Shown: positions 52,469 to 62,615, counted from the first letter of the stretch. The stretch is 64,000 nucleotides of DNA from Chryseomicrobium excrementi (GCF_002798305.1 NZ_PCGR01000001.1:620001-684000); one strand, 5' to 3'. Notes: generated by a model not told the origin, from the sequence alone. Numbers and translations: made by a program.

Positions 52469-53743
52469 TTACGTCTGTGATTTAGATTTAGGAAGTATCA
52501 AGTTGAGCAGCACCCCTACAATAGAAGCAAGCGCCATGCCTTCGATATGGAAGGTCTCAGAAAACTTCACCATCGCTCCACCGATTCCAAGGATCAGGAT
52601 GATGGAAGAGATAATCAAGTTTCGAGAATCTCCAAAGTCTACTTGGCTATCTACGAGCATTCGAAGTCCGGAAGAGGCGATGATTCCGAATAACAGAATC
52701 GAGATGCCTCCAAGTACCGCTGCTGGAATCGTGTCGATAACAGCCATCAGCTGACCAAAGAAACTGAAGATGATGGCGAACACTGCCGCAAGTAAAATGA
52801 CGGCTACACTGAACACTCGAGTCAGCGCAAGCACTCCAATGTTCTCCCCGTACGTTGTCTTAGGAGGTCCACCAATCAAGGCACTGAAGAAAGTACCAAG
52901 CCCATCACCTAAAAGAGAGCGGTGAAGTCCTGGGTTTTCAATGTAATTGCGGTCTACAATTTTACCAAGTACGAGCTGGTGACCGATGTGCTCTGAAATC
53001 GTTACGATGGAGATCGGCACCATGATTAACATTAGCTGAGATGTGACGACAAACGGATAATCGATTCCCGGGATTAGCATCTCAGGAATTTGTAAGAACT
53101 GAGCTTCTTTCACAGCTGTGAAATCCACAATTCCTACTGCAACCGAATAGATATATCCAACGATGATTCCGCTGATTACGGGCATCAAGGAAAGCAAACC
53201 TCTGAATACTAACTGCACGATGATGGCTGTTGAGAGTGTCACGAGAGCCGCTGAGAAGTGCAGCATGCTGTAAGTGTCTCGCATGCCATCTCCGTCCGTG
53301 TCGATGTTCATTGCCATATCTACAGCAACCGGTGCAAGAGCAAGTCCAATGACCATGATTACTGGACCGACTACGACCGGAGGCAAAATTTTCATAAACC
53401 ACTGATGTCCTGTCTTCCAAATGATGAGCGCTGTCAACGCGTAAACTAAGGAGACGAACATCGCTCCGATCATTGCACTACCAACTCCACCCGTATTGGT
53501 AGCCAGTATAATAGGCGCTATAAATGCGAAAGATGAGCCCAAATAAGCGGGCACTTGAAAACGAGTTACGATAATAAAGATGATAGTCGCAATCCCACTT
53601 GTCAGAAGGGCAATTGCAGGACTAAGTCCGACAAGTTTTGGTACAAGGATTGTTGCTCCAAACATCGCAAACATGTGTTGCAAGCTGAGTACGATCCATT
53701 TGAATGTTTCAGGTCGTTCGTTGATTCCAATTTCCCTAGACAC
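52469..53743 (-). CDS. pyrP: uracil permease PyrP (UraA family)
   Basis: Proton-coupled uracil importer with about 12-14 hydrophobic segments. The open frame reaches 53794, but the start is GTG at 53741-53743 (MSREIGINERPE) with GAGGAA 6 bases upstream; 424 aa. Motifs: SLQHMFAMFGATILVPKLVGL near 22, SEHIGHQLVLGK, GGPPKTTYGENIGVLALTRV. Only 16 bp separate it from pyrR, so the pyrR-pyrP attenuator of B. subtilis is missing. Confidence 0.95.
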   Translation of the reverse strand: MSREIGINERPETFKWIVLSLQHMFAMFGATILVPKLVGLSPAIALLTSGIATIIFIIVTRFQVPAYLGSSFAFIAPIILATNTGGVGSAMIGAMFVSLVYALTALIIWKTGHQWFMKILPPVVVGPVIMVIGLALAPVAVDMAMNIDTDGDGMRDTYSMLHFSAALVTLSTAIIVQLVFRGLLSLMPVISGIIVGYIYSVAVGIVDFTAVKEAQFLQIPEMLIPGIDYPFVVTSQLMLIMVPISIVTISEHIGHQLVLGKIVDRNYIENPGLHRSLLGDGLGTFFSALIGGPPKTTYGENIGVLALTRVFSVAVILLAAVFAIIFSFFGQLMAVIDTIPAAVLGGISILLFGIIASSGLRMLVDSQVDFGDSRNLIISSIILILGIGGAMVKFSETFHIEGMALASIVGVLLNLILPKSKSQT

Positions 53744-53759
53744 ACAGCATTCCTCTTTT

Positions 53760-54437
<678 letters not shown>

Positions 54438-54473
54438 CTGTCTTTAAAGGACCCTTATTTAGTTATCTTAGTC

Positions 54474-54502
54474 AGTATACAAGATGATTTGGCATATGGC
54501 TA
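54474..54502 (-). promoter_or_regulatory. pyr operon promoter
   Basis: Minus strand: -10 TATACT (54474-54479), 17-nt spacer, weak -35 TAGCCA (54497-54502) overlapping the rluD stop. It places the start site about 30 nt before the PyrR loop. Confidence 0.5.
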
Positions 54503-55408
54503 GTTTTTATTTAATTCAGACAATAGCTCTTCAAACGGTTGAGGTAGTGGCGCTTCAAACTCCAGGTACTCTCCTGTCGTTGGTTGGACAAAGCCTAAGA
54601 CACCTGCATGTAGGGCTTGACCACCAATATCTAATGTCTTTTTCGGTCCGTATTTTGGATCGCCTACGAGCGGATGGCCGATAAATTTCATGTGTACACG
54701 TATCTGGTGCGTCCGACCTGTTTCTAACTTACATTCCACAAGTGTATAGTCACCGAAGCGCTCTTTCACTTCAAAATGAGTGACCGCATGCTTGCCTTTG
54801 TCAACTACAGCCATGCTTTGACGGTCACGAGTATCGCGGCCGATAGGAGCATCGACTGTTCCCTTGTCATGGGCAATATGGCCATGTACAAGCGCTGTAT
54901 ATTTGCGAGTGACAGATCGTGCCACTAGCTGATCTACGAGCGACTGATGGGCTTTATCATTTTTAGCGACCATCAAAAGGCCACTCGTATCTTTATCGAT
55001 TCGGTGCACGATTCCAGGACGCATGATTCCGTTGATACCGGATAAGTCTTTGATTTGGTGCATCAAGCCGTTCACAAGTGTGCCTGTTAAATGACCAGGT
55101 GCTGGATGGACGACCATTCCTTTTGGCTTGTTTACAACAGCGACATCTGCATCTTCGTAGACAATCTCAAGGTTCAAGTCTTCTGCTTCAATTTCATACT
55201 CTTCAGGATCGGGAATACTGACGGAAACGACATCGCCTTCAGAGGCTTTGTAATTAGACTTTACTACTTCGCCATTCACAAGAATCAACTCTTGCTTCAT
55301 GAGATTTTGAATCTGTGTTCTAGACCAGTCTTCGTTAGCGCTGAGCAGTAGTTTATCTAAACGTTCCTTATGTTGCTCTTTTGTAATCGTTACTTCAAAT
55401 TGCTTCAT
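54500..55408 (-). CDS. rluD: RluA-family 23S rRNA pseudouridine synthase (RluD-like, YlyB)
   Basis: 302 aa with an N-terminal S4 RNA-binding domain ([25 protein letters not shown]) and the synthase core with catalytic Asp in [19 protein letters not shown] near 137, and [28 protein letters not shown]. The specific uridine targets (1911/1915/1917 for RluD) are inferred. It overlaps lspA by 4 bp, the lspA-ylyB-pyrR order of Bacillus. Confidence 0.93.
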   Translation of the reverse strand: MKQFEVTITKEQHKERLDKLLLSANEDWSRTQIQNLMKQELILVNGEVVKSNYKASEGDVVSVSIPDPEEYEIEAEDLNLEIVYEDADVAVVNKPKGMVVHPAPGHLTGTLVNGLMHQIKDLSGINGIMRPGIVHRIDKDTSGLLMVAKNDKAHQSLVDQLVARSVTRKYTALVHGHIAHDKGTVDAPIGRDTRDRQSMAVVDKGKHAVTHFEVKERFGDYTLVECKLETGRTHQIRVHMKFIGHPLVGDPKYGPKKTLDIGGQALHAGVLGFVQPTTGEYLEFEAPLPQPFEELLSELNKN

Positions 55409-55881
55409 TTTTTCACCTTTTTCTGCTTTCTTTCATCCCATAGAATGAAAAGAAAAATAAGTACTACTCCTACCGTCAAAGCAGCGTCTGCTACATTGAA
55501 AATAGGGAAGTCATAGTTTATGACAGGAATCCAGACATCAACAAAATCCACTACTTCACCACGAAACAAGCGATCGATAAAGTTCCCAATCGCTCCTCCT
55601 AATAACACCATGAGTCCTAATTGGAACAAAGGTTGCCCTTTAGCTTGTGTATGAAAATAATAGATGATTCCGATGATGACGAGTGTTGTGACGATATAGA
55701 AAATCCACATTTGTCCTTCTAGCATGCCCCAGGCAGCGCCTCGGTTGCGATGCGACAGAAGACCAAGATACGGGTCTGCAAGTGCGATGCGTTCCCCAAG
55801 TTCCATATTTTGAACGACCAACCATTTGGTCCATTGATCAACAAGTACAAGAAGTAGTGCTATTCCATAGTATATCCACAC
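55405..55881 (-). CDS. lspA: lipoprotein signal peptidase (signal peptidase II)
   Basis: Cleaves prolipoprotein signal peptides. Four membrane segments; catalytic aspartates in [15 protein letters not shown] and [12 protein letters not shown] start at GTG 55879-55881 ([16 protein letters not shown]): GGAGG lies 8 bases upstream, and it would be inside the coding region if the ATG at 55896 were used. The N terminus then aligns with that of B. subtilis as I recall it. 158 aa. It follows the ileS terminator and probably has its own promoter (TGGTACACT near 55912-55920). Confidence 0.93.
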   Translation of the reverse strand: MWIYYGIALLLVLVDQWTKWLVVQNMELGERIALADPYLGLLSHRNRGAAWGMLEGQMWIFYIVTTLVIIGIIYYFHTQAKGQPLFQLGLMVLLGGAIGNFIDRLFRGEVVDFVDVWIPVINYDFPIFNVADAALTVGVVLIFLFILWDERKQKKVKK

Positions 55882-55944
55882 AGTCGAACCCTCCATTTAC
55901 ATGTAGTTAAGTGTACCACATTTCACGCTTTTCGTAGACAAGTT

Positions 55945-55970
55945 AAAAACCTCTCCCGTGTAGGGAGAGG
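55945..55970 (-). terminator. rho-independent terminator of ileS
   Basis: Minus strand: stem CCTCTCCC / GGGAGAGG with loop TACAC, then TTTTT (55945-55949). 10 bp after the ileS stop. Confidence 0.9.
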
Positions 55971-55980
55971 CTTTCATACT

Positions 55981-58734
55981 TTACTTGGAAACGACAGCTG
56001 CACAGCGTGCACATAATGTTGGGTGCTCTGCATCTTCTCCTACTGTAGTAGAAATCGTCCAGCAGCGTTCACATTTTTCGCCTTGCGCTTTTTCAACAAC
56101 GACAGAAGATTGCTCTAAAGCAACTGCCTGTTCAGGTGCTTCTTCAACCGTTCCTGCTAATGTAAAGCCAGAGACGATGAACAGTTGCGCGTAATCGATT
56201 TTATCATCCGCAAACAATTCTTTCACACTGTCTTTCACATACAAGTGAACATGTGCTTCTAATGACTTTCCGATTTGCTTCTCAGCACGAGCCATTTCAA
56301 GTGCTTTTAATACATCATCACGAACAGTTAACACCTTATCCCATTTCGCAATCAAATCTGTTGCATTCGGAACTTCAACCGCTTGAGGCATATCTGTCAA
56401 TTGAACGCTTTCTGCCTGTTCATGCTCCATGTAACCCCACAACTCATCTGTAGTATGTGGCAGGACTGGAGTTAGAAGTTTCACTAGAGCAACTAAGGCA
56501 TCGTACATAACCGTTTGCATTGCACGACGATCTTTGTGATCAGCTTCGTAAATATACACGACATCTTTTGCAAGATCTAAATAGAAAGCACTTAGTTCCG
56601 TTGAAACAAAGTTGTTGATTGTATGGTACACAGTCGAGAACTCGTAGTTTTCAAATGATGTATTCACAGTTGAAATCATTTGTTGTAGTTTTGCATACAT
56701 ATACTGATCTACTTCACGCATGTCTTCAAAAGCTACACGGTCTGTTGTTGGATTGAAGTCATGCACATTCCCGTGAAGGAATCGTAGCGTGTTGCGGATC
56801 TTACGGTATACTTCTGACACTTGTTTTAAGATGGCATCAGACACACGAACATCAGCCGTATAATCTACGGATGCTACCCATAGGCGAAGGATGTCAGCAC
56901 CTAGTTGGTTCATGACTTTTGAAGGTACGATAACGTTTCCGATGGATTTACTCATCTTACGTCCTTCTCCGTCTAACACGAACCCGTGACTTAGAAGCCC
57001 CTTATAAGGTGCGTGACCAAACATCGCAACACTAGTGATTAGTGATGAGTTAAACCATCCGCGGTACTGATCCGAACCTTCTAAATACAAGTCCGCAGGA
57101 AACTGCAAGTCTTCACGCTCTGCAAGAACGCCTTGATGTGTTGAACCAGAGTCAAACCAAACATCCATGATGTCAAGTTCTTTAGTGAAGCGACCGTTTG
57201 GACTAGCTGGGTGTGTATAGCCTTCTGGTAATAAGTCTTTCGCATCCCACTCGAACCAGATGTTTGAACCGTGTTCACGGAACAATTCGGATACATGTTG
57301 AATTGTGTTTTCTTCAATAATCGGTTCGCCATCTTCAGCATAGAACACGGGAATCGGTACACCCCAGACGCGTTGACGGGAAATGTTCCAGTCACCACGG
57401 TCACGAATCATATTGAATAGACGTGTTTCACCCCATGAAGGCGTAAACTCTGTTTGACGAATTGCTTCTAGAAGTTCTGGACGGAACGCTTCAACTGATG
57501 CAAACCATTGTGTAGTTGCACGGTAAATAACTGGTTTCTTTGTACGCCAGTCATGTGGATACGAGTGCGTGAAGAATGTTAATTTTTCCAGAGCGCCTGC
57601 TGCGTCTAATGCTTCTGTGATTGGCTTGTTTGCTGCATCATAAAAGAGACCTTCAAAGCCAGGTGCTTCAGCAGTCATTACACCACGATCGTCTACTGGA
57701 CATAAAACATCTAAACCGTATTGTTTCCCAACGTGGAAGTCATCTTCCCCGTGGCCAGGAGCTGTATGGACACAGCCTGTACCAGACTCAGTTGTTACAT
57801 GTTCTCCAAGCATAACTAGAGAATCGCGATCGTATAATGGGTGTTTCGCTACGATACGGTCGAATTGTTTCCCTTCAAAAGTCTGTTCCACTTCGAAAGA
57901 TTCCCACCCTAGTGTTGCGCTCACTTCTTCAAGAAGGTCTTTTGCAATGATAAATGATTTATCGTTTGCGCGGACTTGCACATAGGAGAAGTCAGGGTGG
58001 ACAGAAATTCCAAGGTTCGCTGGGATTGTCCATGGAGTCGTTGTCCAGATGATGAATCGAACGCCTTCTGGTACGACTCCTTTACCGTCTGTTACTTCAA
58101 AGCTCACATAAATCGAAGGAGATTTTTTGTCTTTGTATTCGATTTCTGCTTCTGCAAGTGCCGATTCAGATGACGGTGACCAATAAACTGGCTTTAATCC
58201 TTTGTAGATGTACCCTTTTTTGGCCATTTCACCAAACACTTGGATTTGACGTGCTTCAAATTGTGGTTTTAATGTAACGTACGGGTTGTCCCAGTCACCT
58301 GTTACACCAATACGCTTGAACTGCTCGCGCTGGTTGTCAATTTGTTCGTAGGCATACTCTTCACAAAGTTTGCGGAACTCAGCTACTGTCATTTCTTTAC
58401 GGTTCACGCCTTTGTTTGTCAATGCTTGCTCAATTGGAAGTCCGTGTGTGTCCCAACCTGGAACATAGGGTGCTTGGAAGCCAGACATTGATTTGTAACG
58501 AACAATCATATCTTTAAGTACTTTGTTCAAAGCATGACCGATATGAAGATCACCGTTTGCGTATGGCGGTCCGTCGTGCAAGATGAACTTTGGACGGTCT
58601 TTAGTACGCTCTAAATTTTTCGCATAGATGTCTTTTTCTTTCCACATGTCTTGGATTTGAGGCTCCTTAGTTGGAAGGCCTCCACGCATAGGAAAGTCGG
58701 TTTTTGGCATTAACAGGGTATCTTTGTATTCCAT
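55981..58734 (-). CDS. ileS: isoleucyl-tRNA synthetase
   Basis: Class I synthetase charging tRNA-Ile. 917 aa, the eubacterial type: HIGH in [21 protein letters not shown] near 57-77, editing domain with [11 protein letters not shown] near 230, KMSKS in [12 protein letters not shown] near 595, and a C-terminal zinc finger CERCW...CARC. Its T-box leader regulates it by uncharged tRNA-Ile. Confidence 0.98.
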   Translation of the reverse strand: MEYKDTLLMPKTDFPMRGGLPTKEPQIQDMWKEKDIYAKNLERTKDRPKFILHDGPPYANGDLHIGHALNKVLKDMIVRYKSMSGFQAPYVPGWDTHGLPIEQALTNKGVNRKEMTVAEFRKLCEEYAYEQIDNQREQFKRIGVTGDWDNPYVTLKPQFEARQIQVFGEMAKKGYIYKGLKPVYWSPSSESALAEAEIEYKDKKSPSIYVSFEVTDGKGVVPEGVRFIIWTTTPWTIPANLGISVHPDFSYVQVRANDKSFIIAKDLLEEVSATLGWESFEVEQTFEGKQFDRIVAKHPLYDRDSLVMLGEHVTTESGTGCVHTAPGHGEDDFHVGKQYGLDVLCPVDDRGVMTAEAPGFEGLFYDAANKPITEALDAAGALEKLTFFTHSYPHDWRTKKPVIYRATTQWFASVEAFRPELLEAIRQTEFTPSWGETRLFNMIRDRGDWNISRQRVWGVPIPVFYAEDGEPIIEENTIQHVSELFREHGSNIWFEWDAKDLLPEGYTHPASPNGRFTKELDIMDVWFDSGSTHQGVLAEREDLQFPADLYLEGSDQYRGWFNSSLITSVAMFGHAPYKGLLSHGFVLDGEGRKMSKSIGNVIVPSKVMNQLGADILRLWVASVDYTADVRVSDAILKQVSEVYRKIRNTLRFLHGNVHDFNPTTDRVAFEDMREVDQYMYAKLQQMISTVNTSFENYEFSTVYHTINNFVSTELSAFYLDLAKDVVYIYEADHKDRRAMQTVMYDALVALVKLLTPVLPHTTDELWGYMEHEQAESVQLTDMPQAVEVPNATDLIAKWDKVLTVRDDVLKALEMARAEKQIGKSLEAHVHLYVKDSVKELFADDKIDYAQLFIVSGFTLAGTVEEAPEQAVALEQSSVVVEKAQGEKCERCWTISTTVGEDAEHPTLCARCAAVVSK

Positions 58735-58806
58735 TTAGTATCTCTCCTTAATTGTTGTTGATTCGTAATCAGATGTGGCGAGTCGGCTCCACTTTTCTAG
58801 GCACAT

Positions 58807-59033
58807 AAAAAACCCGTCCCCAAGAAAGGGACGAGTTGTTCGCGGTACCACCCTAATTGCAGACGAATCTGCCACTTAGATGACCGTAACGTGGTCAAAC
58901 GGAAATGCTTACGAATTTCAGCATTTCGGCTCAAAAGTGATGGGCGTCTCTGGACTAGTTGATTGGGCTCTCACTATCCCCAACTCGCTTGGTCGTTCAT
59001 CCAAATGCCGTCTTTATCAGTGCCTTTTTCTAT
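58807..59033 (-). promoter_or_regulatory. T-box riboswitch of ileS
   Basis: Minus strand: the T-box sequence AGGGTGGTACCGCG (58841-58854) is followed by the terminator CTCGTCCC / GGGGACGGG with TTTTTT (58807-58835). About 180 nt upstream form stem I and stems II/III (for example GAAATGCTGAAATTCGTAAGCATTTC as a hairpin). ATC occurs in the candidate specifier region (CCCATCAC), fitting isoleucine, but I could not fold stem I rigorously. Confidence 0.93.
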
Positions 59034-59039
59034 GTGCTT

Positions 59040-59068
59040 ATTATAAAGATTGCACTATGTATCGTCAA
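59040..59068 (-). promoter_or_regulatory. ileS promoter
   Basis: Minus strand: -35 TTGACG (59063-59068), 17-nt spacer, -10 TATAAT (59040-59045). It directly follows the divIVA stop and precedes the T-box leader. Near-consensus. Confidence 0.85.
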
Positions 59069-59073
59069 GCTGT

Positions 59074-59583
59074 TTAGACTTCGTCTGCAGTGATACGTTC
59101 TAGGGACGTCGTATCTACATCCGTTTCCATTAAGTGATCCCAATCGTCCGTGTTGATCAGTTCCAGTTGCGCTTCTACCAACATCTTAAAGCGGTTGCGG
59201 AATACTTTAGATTGTTTCTTCAGCTCTTCAATCTCTAATGCAATTTTACGCGCTTTTGTTAAAGATTCGTTTAAAATGCGATCTGCATTCTTTTCTGCTT
59301 CTTTCACGATTAACTTTGCTTCTTTTTGAGAATTGCGGCGCACTTCTTCAGCAGCCTCTTGTGCAACGACAATCGATTTTTGCAAGGTCGACTCAATGGT
59401 TGTAAAGTGCCCCACACGTTCAGTCGTCGATTTCAATTGCGCCTCTAGTTCTTTCTTTTCTCGGATAAGCGTTTCAAAGTCCTTTTTCACTTGCTCTAAA
59501 AACTCATTGACCTCATCTTCACTATACCCGCGAAATGCTTTACTAAAGACTTTTTGATCAATATCTAAAGGTGTTAATGGCAT
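59074..59583 (-). CDS. divIVA: cell division initiation protein DivIVA
   Basis: Coiled-coil protein that binds negatively curved membrane at poles and septa. 169 aa; the membrane-binding N terminus MPLTPLDIDQKVFSKAFRGY keeps Phe17 and Arg18, then GYSEDEVNEFLEQV and heptad-rich coils to the end. In B. subtilis it also anchors the chromosome at the spore pole; here only vegetative roles are likely. It is followed by the ileS promoter. Confidence 0.96.
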   Translation of the reverse strand: MPLTPLDIDQKVFSKAFRGYSEDEVNEFLEQVKKDFETLIREKKELEAQLKSTTERVGHFTTIESTLQKSIVVAQEAAEEVRRNSQKEAKLIVKEAEKNADRILNESLTKARKIALEIEELKKQSKVFRNRFKMLVEAQLELINTDDWDHLMETDVDTTSLERITADEV

Positions 59584-59617
59584 GGTTACAGCTCCTTTAT
59601 CGAATATGGCTACTTGT

Positions 59618-59623
59618 ATTATA
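59618..59623 (-). promoter_or_regulatory. -10 box upstream of divIVA
   Basis: Minus-strand TATAAT (59618-59623), 34 bp before the divIVA ATG; the -35 region is weak. Confidence 0.42.
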
Positions 59624-59663
59624 CCGTTGATAGAGTAGGAAAGCAGTACAATTTAAGAAAAAT

Positions 59664-60449
59664 TCAACTTTTTTGCTCCAGCTTCGCTATCTGCAGTCGT
59701 ATTTTTTCTTTCTTCGTTCTACCTTCTATCAAACCAACCTGGAAGCGGCCAAACGTTCTCAAAGATACCATATCGGATTCGTTCAAGATAAACGAGATGT
59801 CTTCCACTACAGACCAGTTCACTTTCACTTTGCCACCTTTAATAAACGCAGCCGCTTTCTGACGAGAAATGTTCCAAGCGGAGGCCAGTACTGTATCAAG
59901 TCGCATAGAACTTACGATATGAAGTTCATCTACATAGTCTTCTGTCACGGCAAGCAGTACGTCTTCTTCCGCCACATCTTCCACTTGAACTTTCACTTTA
60001 CCAATAGATGTTAAATTGGTCTTAACATAGTCGGCGATTTCAGAGGCAATGGCAAACTGCACCACACCGTCTTGTAAGCGAATATCACCGAACTTAGAGC
60101 GGTCGAGTCCTAACGACATCAGAGAACCTAATACATCAGAGTGCTTGAACGTCACAAATTTAGTAGGATACGAGATTTGTACGATTTGAATCTGTTCATC
60201 TTCCTTTGCTGGTTCATAGTAAGATGGGGCAACAAGTACACGCTCCCTCTCCGCCTGATCAAAACCGCCAAAAGAAAAGCCATTCAAATCTCTTTGTTGG
60301 GACAACGTCTGTAAAATAAACCGCTGACGGGGATCTAAAAAATCCGTCAGTTTTGGTGCGTAGCGGTCTTCTACTTCTCTTGTCAGGCTAATCATCGCCT
60401 CTATAAAGGGTTGTTCATCTTTTCGAAAATGTTGAAATATCGTATCCAT
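59664..60449 (-). CDS. ylmH: S4-domain RNA-binding protein YlmH
   Basis: 261 aa. An N-terminal YlmH domain (FIEAMISLTREVEDRYAPKLTDFLDPRQRFIL) is joined to a C-terminal S4 domain (SMRLDTVLASAWNISRQKAAAFIKGGKVKVNW). Homologues act in division-gene clusters, and YlmH has been linked to rescue of stalled 50S subunits, which would connect it functionally with RqcH in this window. Order divIVA-ylmH-ylmG-sepF is canonical. Confidence 0.92.
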   Translation of the reverse strand: MDTIFQHFRKDEQPFIEAMISLTREVEDRYAPKLTDFLDPRQRFILQTLSQQRDLNGFSFGGFDQAERERVLVAPSYYEPAKEDEQIQIVQISYPTKFVTFKHSDVLGSLMSLGLDRSKFGDIRLQDGVVQFAIASEIADYVKTNLTSIGKVKVQVEDVAEEDVLLAVTEDYVDELHIVSSMRLDTVLASAWNISRQKAAAFIKGGKVKVNWSVVEDISFILNESDMVSLRTFGRFQVGLIEGRTKKEKIRLQIAKLEQKS

Positions 60450-60479
60450 AAAAGTCCGCTCCAGTCAGTAAACTAGTTG

Positions 60480-60513
60480 AAAAATAGCCCCAGAGCAAAT
60501 AAGCTCTTGGGGC
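60480..60513 (-). terminator. terminator after ylmG
   Basis: Minus strand: GCCCC-AAGAGC / GCTCTGGGGC (60487-60513) with a 6-nt loop, then TATTTTTC. It separates ylmG from ylmH, leaving about 30 bp for any ylmH promoter. Confidence 0.85.
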
Positions 60514-60528
60514 CATACAAGTTGTACA

Positions 60529-60798
60529 TCAGAAAATCCACAATAATACTTGTTTGATTCCAAATGACGCAAAGTTTAAAGCAATGATTGCAATGATTGG
60601 CGACAAATCAATCATCCCAATAGGAGGAATGATTTTTCTAAAAATCGAAAGGTATGGTTCAACAAGCGTTGCTAGAAATTGCCCGATCGCTGATTGCTGC
60701 AAGCTCGGAATCCATGACATTAAGATGTAGCCAATGATCATGTACGTATAAATACTAAAAGCAATATTAATAATATAAAATAGTAATGCTATAGACAT
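60529..60798 (-). CDS. ylmG: YggT-family membrane protein YlmG
   Basis: 89 aa, mostly hydrophobic: two membrane segments (about 5-27 and 63-85) flanking SWIPSLQQSAIGQFLATLVEPYLSIFRKIIPPIGMIDLSPI, the YggT signature. Associated with division genes across bacteria; biochemical role unknown. 19 bp after sepF. Confidence 0.92.
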   Translation of the reverse strand: MSIALLFYIINIAFSIYTYMIIGYILMSWIPSLQQSAIGQFLATLVEPYLSIFRKIIPPIGMIDLSPIIAIIALNFASFGIKQVLLWIF

Positions 60799-60817
60799 CG
60801 TTTAGAAATCTCCTCGC

Positions 60818-61282
60818 TTATTGGTGTTCGTCATAGTAGTAGTCGGAGATAGCTCCATCCACTTCGATGGTATCTGGTGCACATAAAAAGATATCGGTGC
60901 CAATACGCTGAATATCTCCACCTAAAGCGTACACTGTTCCACTTAAAAAGTCGATAATTCTGATTCCTTGTTCTTTATCGATTCGTTGCAGATTGACAAT
61001 CACAGCTCGCTTGCCTTTTAGATGTTCCGAGATATCTTGAGCTTCTGCATAGACACGGGGCTCGATTAAAATCACTTTAGACGACTTTTGAACGTTTTGA
61101 ATACTCACTAGCTGGGGAGACGTTGCTGTTGATGCACTAGAGATTTTCCGTTCTCGAACGGATTTGACCGGTTGTTGTTTTGGACGTGCTTCTTGTTGCT
61201 CTGGTTTTGCTTTTGATTCTGTTTGCATTTCTTGCTCCTCTTCTTCATCCATTAAGAAAAATGAATTGAACCATTTTTTCAT
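60818..61282 (-). CDS. sepF: cell division protein SepF
   Basis: FtsZ-binding septum protein and membrane anchor. 154 aa: an N-terminal amphipathic helix [16 protein letters not shown], a charged Gln/Lys linker, and the SepF core [30 protein letters not shown] with [32 protein letters not shown]. 4 bp after ylmE. Confidence 0.96.
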   Translation of the reverse strand: MKKWFNSFFLMDEEEEQEMQTESKAKPEQQEARPKQQPVKSVRERKISSASTATSPQLVSIQNVQKSSKVILIEPRVYAEAQDISEHLKGKRAVIVNLQRIDKEQGIRIIDFLSGTVYALGGDIQRIGTDIFLCAPDTIEVDGAISDYYYDEHQ

Positions 61283-61286
61283 GCGA

Positions 61287-61964
61287 TCACTCCTTTATAC
61301 TTCCGACTAATGCTGTTCCAATTCGGACAAATGTTGCGCCTTCTTCTACGGCAATTACATAATCCCCTGACATGCCCATGGATAGTTCCGTCATCGGCTG
61401 TTTTAACAGTCCCTTTTGGTTCATTTCGTCGCGTAGTTCTCTCAGTCGCTTGAATTGTTTGCGAATGTCCTCTTCGCTTGCATCTGCAGGTGCCATGGTC
61501 ATTAGACCGATAGGAAGAATTTTATCGTAGCTTTCAATCTGCTGCATAAAGTTTGAGAGTTCTGTATCGGCCAGTCCGTGTTTTGAAGATTCGCCGGAAA
61601 CATTAACTTGAATAAAGCAGCGAACAGGTTGCTGTGCACGTTTTTGAATTTCATCTGCAAGACTCATTCGGTCAAGCGAGTGGAGATAATCGATAGTGTT
61701 AATGATGTCTTTTACCTTACGAGTCTGTAACGATCCGATAAAATGCCATGTAACAGAAGAACCAATTTCTGCTTGTTTAGGAAGCAATCCTTCTAGACGA
61801 TTTTCTCCTAGATGCTTAAGTCCTGCTTCCACTACAACCTTCGTTTGATCAACCGATAGCTGTTTCGTAACAGCAATCAGTGTGACATGGTCTGCACTCA
61901 ATTTGGAGCCTTGTTTTGCTTGTTCTATTTTGTACTCAATCTGTTGTAAGTCGTTTTGTATCAT
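61287..61964 (-). CDS. ylmE: PLP homeostasis protein YlmE (YggS/PROSC family)
   Basis: Alanine-racemase-fold protein that binds pyridoxal phosphate. The PLP lysine is in [41 protein letters not shown] and [28 protein letters not shown] follow. I use the ATG at 61962-61964 ([12 protein letters not shown]): the promoter at 61998-62026 would put the first ATG (61985) almost at the transcript's 5' end. 225 aa. ylmD, normally its neighbour, is missing. Confidence 0.92.
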   Translation of the reverse strand: MIQNDLQQIEYKIEQAKQGSKLSADHVTLIAVTKQLSVDQTKVVVEAGLKHLGENRLEGLLPKQAEIGSSVTWHFIGSLQTRKVKDIINTIDYLHSLDRMSLADEIQKRAQQPVRCFIQVNVSGESSKHGLADTELSNFMQQIESYDKILPIGLMTMAPADASEEDIRKQFKRLRELRDEMNQKGLLKQPMTELSMGMSGDYVIAVEEGATFVRIGTALVGSIKE

Positions 61965-61997
61965 TTTTACGTCCCAACTTTGCATTGTGTTTCATTT

Positions 61998-62026
61998 ATT
62001 GTACCAATCCGAGCACGTTTAATCAA
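61998..62026 (-). promoter_or_regulatory. ylmE-sepF promoter
   Basis: Minus strand: -35 TTGATT (62021-62026), 17-nt spacer, extended -10 TGGTACAAT (TACAAT at 61998-62003). The -35 overlaps the ylmC stop codon. Confidence 0.78.
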
Positions 62027-62292
62027 TGTTCGACAGATTTCAGAAAGATAAAATCAGCTCCTACCGATACAACTTCGGACATGGTGACGAAACGATCCGT
62101 GCCTTGTTTTTGAAAAAATCGGGTGGAACCACTTACAACATATCCCTCCACTTGACCTGTCTGCGCGTTCACTTCCGCGTCTTCAATATAGCCGATAATT
62201 TTCCCTGTTGCCTGATCAATCAAACGTTTCTGTTGCAACTCTGAAAAATAAATTCTTTCACTTCGTCTTATAATGATGGAGCAAAATATCAC
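62023..62292 (-). CDS. ylmC: YlmC/YmxH-family PRC-barrel protein, start unclear
   Basis: A PRC-barrel (RLIDQATGKIIGYIEDAEVNAQTGQVEGYVVSG ... FVTMSEVVSVGADFIFLKS) matches the family annotated as YlmC/YmxH sporulation proteins, normally about 80 aa. No ATG precedes the conserved region. The frame opens at GTG 62292 without a good ribosome-binding site; TTG at 62238 or ATT at 62253 are alternatives, the latter best matching the homologue's N terminus. A possible promoter (TTGTGA-16-TATAAG) overlaps the GTG. The gene may be drifting after loss of its sporulation neighbours. Coordinates give the maximal frame. Confidence 0.72.
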   Translation of the reverse strand: MIFCSIIIRRSERIYFSELQQKRLIDQATGKIIGYIEDAEVNAQTGQVEGYVVSGSTRFFQKQGTDRFVTMSEVVSVGADFIFLKSVEH

Positions 62293-62299
62293 AATTTAA

Positions 62300-62494
62300 C
62301 GGGAACTCTTTCGTAGCTACAGATGCAAAAAGAATAATCAAAAGGCTGGCAACAGCCCACCAAAACTAACAATGAAAACTTCAAATAAAACAGTTTGAAG
62401 TACAGCAAAATCGAGTGAGCATGATTTTAGAAGCTACATGCAGAGTTGCCATCATTACAGCAGTATGAATCCCCACAATCCATTCGATATACAA
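62300..62494 (-). pseudogene. spoIIGA: relic of spoIIGA (pro-sigma-E processing protease)
   Basis: In spore-formers spoIIGA-sigE-sigG lies directly after ftsZ. Here, behind an excellent GGGAGG six bases upstream, TTG at 62492-62494 opens YIEWIVGIHTAVMMATL, a hydrophobic N terminus of the SpoIIGA pattern (IYxE/DxVWxxNxxxDxxLL). It stops at TGA 62381-62383 after 37 codons and, past a second stop, continues in the same frame as WWAVASLLIILFASVATKEF, like a later SpoIIGA membrane segment. The remaining two thirds of the gene, sigE, sigG and ylmD are gone. Similarity was judged by eye from memory. Confidence 0.55.
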
Positions 62495-62517
62495 GCTACT
62501 CCTCCCTTCTATCTCTA

Positions 62518-62552
62518 ATGATACGGATGTGACTACGTAAAAATCTGTCGAA
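62518..62552 (-). promoter_or_regulatory. fossil spoIIG promoter with Spo0A box
   Basis: Minus strand: TTCGACA (62546-62552), an exact Spo0A box (TGTCGAA on the plus strand) overlapping a -35-like TCGACA, then 22 nt, then TATCAT (62518-62523). A 22-nt gap between -35-like and -10 elements with an overlapping 0A box is the known peculiarity of the B. subtilis spoIIG promoter. It stands 24 bp before the relic's start codon. Confidence 0.5.
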
Positions 62553-62582
62553 GGGAGTTTGATTGGTCAGTTTTTTCACGAC

Positions 62583-62615
62583 AAAAACCCCTTATCTCAC
62601 ACGGAGATAAGGGGG
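62583..62615 (-). terminator. rho-independent terminator of ftsZ
   Basis: Minus strand: 11-bp perfect stem CCCCTTATCTC / GAGATAAGGGG (62588-62614), loop of 5, then TTTTTG. 13 bp after the ftsZ stop. Confidence 0.93.

Noticed and set aside
62029-62035. Second Spo0A-box-like TGTCGAA near the ylmE promoter
   Set aside because: It encodes the Val-Glu near the end of ylmC; a 7-mer inside coding sequence is weak evidence on its own.
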